A stretch of 64,000 nt of DNA from contig OZ022341.1 of assembly GCA_963989245.1 (NCBI GenBank), positions 54,175,496 through 54,239,495 of the forward strand, read 5' to 3'. The notes under the pieces are model-generated. The model was not told the origin of the DNA and did not search any database. It saw only the letters and a program-made list of their open reading frames with translations. Shown in pieces: positions 61,048-64,000 of this stretch. The position numbers and the translations under genes were made by a program. The DNA is from Nansenia antarctica. Lineage: Eukaryota > Chordata > Actinopteri > Argentiniformes > Microstomatidae. The stretch's first letter is position 1, and each line of letters opens with the position of its first letter.

Positions 61048-61494
61048 TTAATAGTAATCAACTAAAACCTGTCTGCGATGGGACACTTCAATCATACTAT
61101 CATATACCGCATAAATTATTAGATTGATGGTATTAGGCAGCGGGTTCCTGAAACGTGTCTCCAGGCGTATGTTACCACTCTTGATCAATGATAGATGCTG
61201 ACTATTATCCTCGTCAGGTGTCAGATTAAATGCATAAAGAGTGTACCCTCTCAGGAAATCGTTTCGATCAATGGCCATAGCACTGTTCTTTAAATGTCTC
61301 CCTGTTGATAACACCAGTTGATAGAATTCACGAGTTACGCAACCATTAGGGAAGTCCGGTTGTAATGGTTTGGTGGGGAACTGGACACCGTCAACATATA
61401 TTGCCAGATATTCTAGATTATAATTCTTAAAATTGAATGGGTTCTTGCCATAGTCGCCCGTAAAAGAGTCATTATCAACCATCGCTACCACCAC
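61048..61494 (-). CDS. Capsid-like fragment, unit 59
   Basis: Common protein sequence. Confidence 0.7.
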   Translation of the reverse strand: MVVAMVDNDSFTGDYGKNPFNFKNYNLEYLAIYVDGVQFPTKPLQPDFPNGCVTREFYQLVLSTGRHLKNSAMAIDRNDFLRGYTLYAFNLTPDEDNSQHLSLIKSGNIRLETRFRNPLPNTINLIIYAVYDSMIEVSHRRQVLVDYY

Positions 61495-61606
61495 AGACTA
61501 TGTTATTGTTTGACTAAAACCCCTTGCTTGACTAAATAAAAATGATTGTAATGATACATGAACTCTGATAATTTATTTGACCAACATTTTATTGACTTGC
61601 ACAATC

Positions 61607-62056
61607 TTACACAATTGTCTGAACATGTTGAACACAACTAAACACATTATGAACACACACACACGGTTGCAACTTTTTCACAAAACGTGTTACCATTGTG
61701 TCATTTTTAAACAGATTAGAAGAATATTTAGATATCAACATATCATAGGTGATGCCTCTACACATGTGATTTAAGAAGTAGATACAGTGTTCACCACATG
61801 TGACCGATGTGACATCCTGAACTTGTTTGTCTGATAAATGTATCTCATCACATGACATGTTTAAAAAGTCATAAATCGATTTAGGAAATATTGAATGATT
61901 TGGAGCATTTCCAAAACTGTCAAAAAAACACCCAACTCTCTCCAATATATAAACTGCCAGCCAATGCTCTCCAGGCTGGTCAGAGGGGTGTGTGTTAATT
62001 ATCATAGCACTAGGTCTTATTTGTAGAGGTTGCTGGGGCAGTTTATCACAAGCCAA
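61607..62056 (-). CDS. Adenain-like protease fragment, unit 59 (149-residue form)
   Basis: (AC)6; common core. Confidence 0.78.
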   Translation of the reverse strand: MACDKLPQQPLQIRPSAMIINTHPSDQPGEHWLAVYILERVGCFFDSFGNAPNHSIFPKSIYDFLNMSCDEIHLSDKQVQDVTSVTCGEHCIYFLNHMCRGITYDMLISKYSSNLFKNDTMVTRFVKKLQPCVCVHNVFSCVQHVQTIV

Positions 62057-62092
62057 AACACCTGGCTGTCAGTTCCACAGTATTCATGATGC

Positions 62093-62539
62093 TTAATAGT
62101 AATCAACTAAAACCTGTCTGCGATGGGACACTTCAATCATACTATCATATACCGCATAAATTATTAGATTGATGGTATTAGGCAGCGGGTTCCTGAAACG
62201 TGTCTCCAGGCGTATGTTACCACTCTTGATCAATGATAGATGCTGACTATTATCCTCGTCAGGTGTCAGATTAAATGCATAAAGAGTGTACCCTCTCAGG
62301 AAATCGTTTCGATCAATGGCCATAGCACTGTTCTTTAAATGTCTCCCTGTTGATAACACCAGTTGATAGAATTCACGAGTTACGCAACCATTAGGGAAGT
62401 CCGGTTGTAATGGTTTGGTGGGGAACTGGACACCGTCAACATATATTGCCAGATATTCTAGATTATAATTCTTAAAATTGAATGGGTTCTTGCCATAGTC
62501 GCCCGTAAAAGAGTCATTATCAACCATCGCTACCACCAC
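62093..62539 (-). CDS. Capsid-like fragment, unit 60
   Basis: Common protein. The following spacer has A-to-G near 62579 inside the second 9-bp direct repeat, shared with unit 61. Confidence 0.7.
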   Translation of the reverse strand: MVVAMVDNDSFTGDYGKNPFNFKNYNLEYLAIYVDGVQFPTKPLQPDFPNGCVTREFYQLVLSTGRHLKNSAMAIDRNDFLRGYTLYAFNLTPDEDNSQHLSLIKSGNIRLETRFRNPLPNTINLIIYAVYDSMIEVSHRRQVLVDYY

Positions 62540-62651
62540 AGACTATGTTATTGTTTGACTAAAACCCCTTGCTTGACTGAATAAAAATGATTGTAATGAT
62601 ACATGAACTCTGATAATTTATTTGACCAACATTTTATTGACTTGCACAATC

Positions 62652-63101
62652 TTACACAATTGTCTGAACATGTTGAACACAACTAAACACATTATGAACA
62701 CACACACACGGTTGCAACTTTTTCACAAAACGTGTTACCATTGTGTCATTTTTAAACAGATTAGAAGAATATTTAGATATCAACATATCATAGGTGATGC
62801 CTCTACACATGTGATTTAAGAAGTAGATACAGTGTTCACCACATGTGACCGATGTGACATCCTGAACTTGTTTGTCTGATAAATGTATCTCGTCACATGA
62901 CATGTTTAAAAAGTCATAAATCGATTTAGGAAATATTGAATGATTTGGAGCATTTCCAAAACTGTCAAAAAAACACCCAACTCTCTCCAATATATAAACT
63001 GCCAGCCAATGCTCTCCAGGCTGGTCAGAGGGGTGTGTGTTAATTATCATAGCACTAGGTCTTATTTGTAGAGGTTGCTGGGGCAGTTTATCACAAGCCA
63101 A
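62652..63101 (-). CDS. Adenain-like protease fragment, unit 60 (149-residue form)
   Basis: (AC)6. A silent change at codon 70 (near 62892) is one of the few synonymous differences I noticed in the array. Confidence 0.78.
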   Translation of the reverse strand: MACDKLPQQPLQIRPSAMIINTHPSDQPGEHWLAVYILERVGCFFDSFGNAPNHSIFPKSIYDFLNMSCDEIHLSDKQVQDVTSVTCGEHCIYFLNHMCRGITYDMLISKYSSNLFKNDTMVTRFVKKLQPCVCVHNVFSCVQHVQTIV

Positions 63102-63137
63102 AACACCTGGCTGTCAGTTCCACAGTATTCATGATGC

Positions 63138-63584
63138 TTAATAGTAATCAACTAAAACCTGTCTGCGATGGGACACTTCAATCATACTATCATATACCGC
63201 ATAAATTATTAGATTGATGGTATTAGGCAGCGGGTTCCTGAAACGTGTCTCCAGGCGTATGTTACCACTCTTGATCAATGATAGATGCTGACTATTATCC
63301 TCGTCAGGTGTCAGATTAAATGCATAAAGAGTGTACCCTCTCAGGAAATCGTTTCGATCAATGGCCATAGCACTGTTCTTTAAATGTCTCCCTGTTGATA
63401 ACACCAGTTGATAGAATTCACGAGTTACGCAACCATTAGGGAAGTCCGGTTGTAATGGTTTGGTGGGGAACTGGACACCGTCAACATATATTGCCAGATA
63501 TTCTAGATTATAATTCTTAAAATTGAATGGGTTCTTGCCATAGTCGCCCGTAAAAGAGTCATTATCAACCATCGCTACCACCAC
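63138..63584 (-). CDS. Capsid-like fragment, unit 61
   Basis: Common protein; spacer A-to-G near 63624 as in unit 60. Confidence 0.7.
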   Translation of the reverse strand: MVVAMVDNDSFTGDYGKNPFNFKNYNLEYLAIYVDGVQFPTKPLQPDFPNGCVTREFYQLVLSTGRHLKNSAMAIDRNDFLRGYTLYAFNLTPDEDNSQHLSLIKSGNIRLETRFRNPLPNTINLIIYAVYDSMIEVSHRRQVLVDYY

Positions 63585-63696
63585 AGACTATGTTATTGTT
63601 TGACTAAAACCCCTTGCTTGACTGAATAAAAATGATTGTAATGATACATGAACTCTGATAATTTATTTGACCAACATTTTATTGACTTGCACAATC

Positions 63697-64000
63697 TTAC
63701 ACAATTGTCTGAACATGTTGAACACAACTAAACACATTATGAACACACACACACGGTTGCAACTTTTTCACAAAACGTGTTACCATTGTGTCATTTTTAA
63801 ACAGATTAGAAGAATATTTAGATATCAACATATCATAGGTGATGCCTCTACACATGTGATTTAAGAAGTAGATACAGTGTTCACCACATGTGACCGATGT
63901 GACATCCTGAACTTGTTTGTCTGATAAATGTATCTCATCACATGACATGTTTAAAAAGTCATAAATCGATTTAGGAAATATTGAATGATTTGGGGCATTT
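63697..64000 (-). CDS. Adenain-like protease fragment, unit 61, cut by the right window edge
   Basis: The 3' part of the frame, from about residue 49 to the (AC)6 tail, including Gln80 and Cys87; the part with His31 lies beyond the window. A private A-to-G change near 63994 lies close to the edge. Confidence 0.75.
   Translation of the reverse strand, partial: NAPNHSIFPKSIYDFLNMSCDEIHLSDKQVQDVTSVTCGEHCIYFLNHMCRGITYDMLISKYSSNLFKNDTMVTRFVKKLQPCVCVHNVFSCVQHVQTIV

Larger units (their letters stand above)
1..64000. repeat. Tandem satellite array, ~61 units of ~1.05 kb
   Basis: The same ~1047-bp unit repeats head to tail across the whole window without interruption; 61 left edges of the capsid-like frame are found, from 389 to 63138. 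Spacing is 1045, 1047 or 1049 bp in most units, set by the number of AC dinucleotides in one microsatellite. Exceptions are 1048 (unit 5), 1046 (units 14 and 42), 1001 (unit 41) and 1049 caused by a TA insertion (unit 51). Units differ by only a few substitutions. Each holds two minus-strand gene fragments of viral type and a short spacer. Neither array edge lies in the window. No unit is inverted and no foreign insertion interrupts the array. The head-to-tail order fits unequal crossing-over or rolling-circle amplification; the sequence does not tell which. Confidence 0.98.

Noticed and set aside
1..64000. CRISPR array
   Set aside because: The repeat unit is ~1.05 kb with no alternation of short repeats and unique spacers, and no cas genes are present.
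1..64000. Bacterial or phage operon with many duplicated genes
   Set aside because: No ribosome-binding sites precede the frames, the starts would be GTG and TTG after truncation, the protein families are those of animal-associated elements, and AATAAA signals are present.
1..64000. Pure assembly artefact made by looping one read
   Set aside because: Units carry private and clustered variants, several distinct indels and a higher-order duplication with consistent offsets. Copy number may still be wrong, but the units are distinguishable.

Overview
The whole 64 kb window is one head-to-tail tandem array. It contains about 61 copies of a ~1.05 kb unit, nearly identical to one another, and the array runs off both ends of the window. 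No flanking single-copy DNA, RNA gene, transposase, integrase, CRISPR array or bacterial gene set is visible. Spacing from one unit to the next is 1045, 1047 or 1049 bp in all but a few units. The exceptions carry one-base insertions (units 5, 14, 42), a 46-bp deletion (unit 41) or a 2-bp insertion (unit 51). I number units by the left edge of the capsid-like frame: unit 1 at 389, unit 61 at 63138.

Every unit carries two gene fragments, both on the minus strand. The first in transcription order is a 148-codon open frame that resembles the C-terminal third of the metazoan 'F54H12.2-like' protein family, which I interpret as a double-jelly-roll capsid protein of Maverick/Polinton- or adintovirus-like elements. 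About 37 bp further along lies a frame for an adenain-like (adenovirus-protease-type) cysteine protease. Its His, Asp, Gln and Cys active-site positions are visible, but its beginning is missing or out of frame and its tail varies. A capsid gene next to a maturation protease is a viral morphogenesis pair. The simplest reading is that a fragment of an endogenous DNA virus or virus-like transposon was captured and amplified into satellite DNA in an animal nuclear genome. The host cannot be named from this window; an invertebrate or fish is plausible because these families are common there. A tandem amplification inside a viral genome is a weaker alternative.

Both fragments lack a normal beginning. 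The capsid-like frame opens just after a TAG, with its first ATG at codon 5. The protease frame has no ATG before codon 18, and an upstream ATG opens a different frame that ends after 13 codons. These defects are present in every complete unit, so they predate the amplification. An (AC)6-8 microsatellite in the protease tail moves the C-terminus through all three frames, giving forms of about 137, 149 or 161 residues. Five units carry further indels.

The array has internal history. Subfamily markers (capsid E56V, S106C, K105R; protease D63Y, I72L, K59Q; one intergenic T/C change) show that units 27-36 repeat units 15-26 but lack the counterparts of units 19-20. The offsets fit exactly: 12,556 bp before the missing pair and 10,466 bp after it, a difference of 2,090 bp, which is the length of units 19 and 20. 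The units are therefore distinguishable and the array is not a simple copy-paste of one read, although total copy number still depends on the assembly. Most differences seen in the capsid-like frame change an amino acid, which argues that homogenisation rather than selection keeps the frames open.
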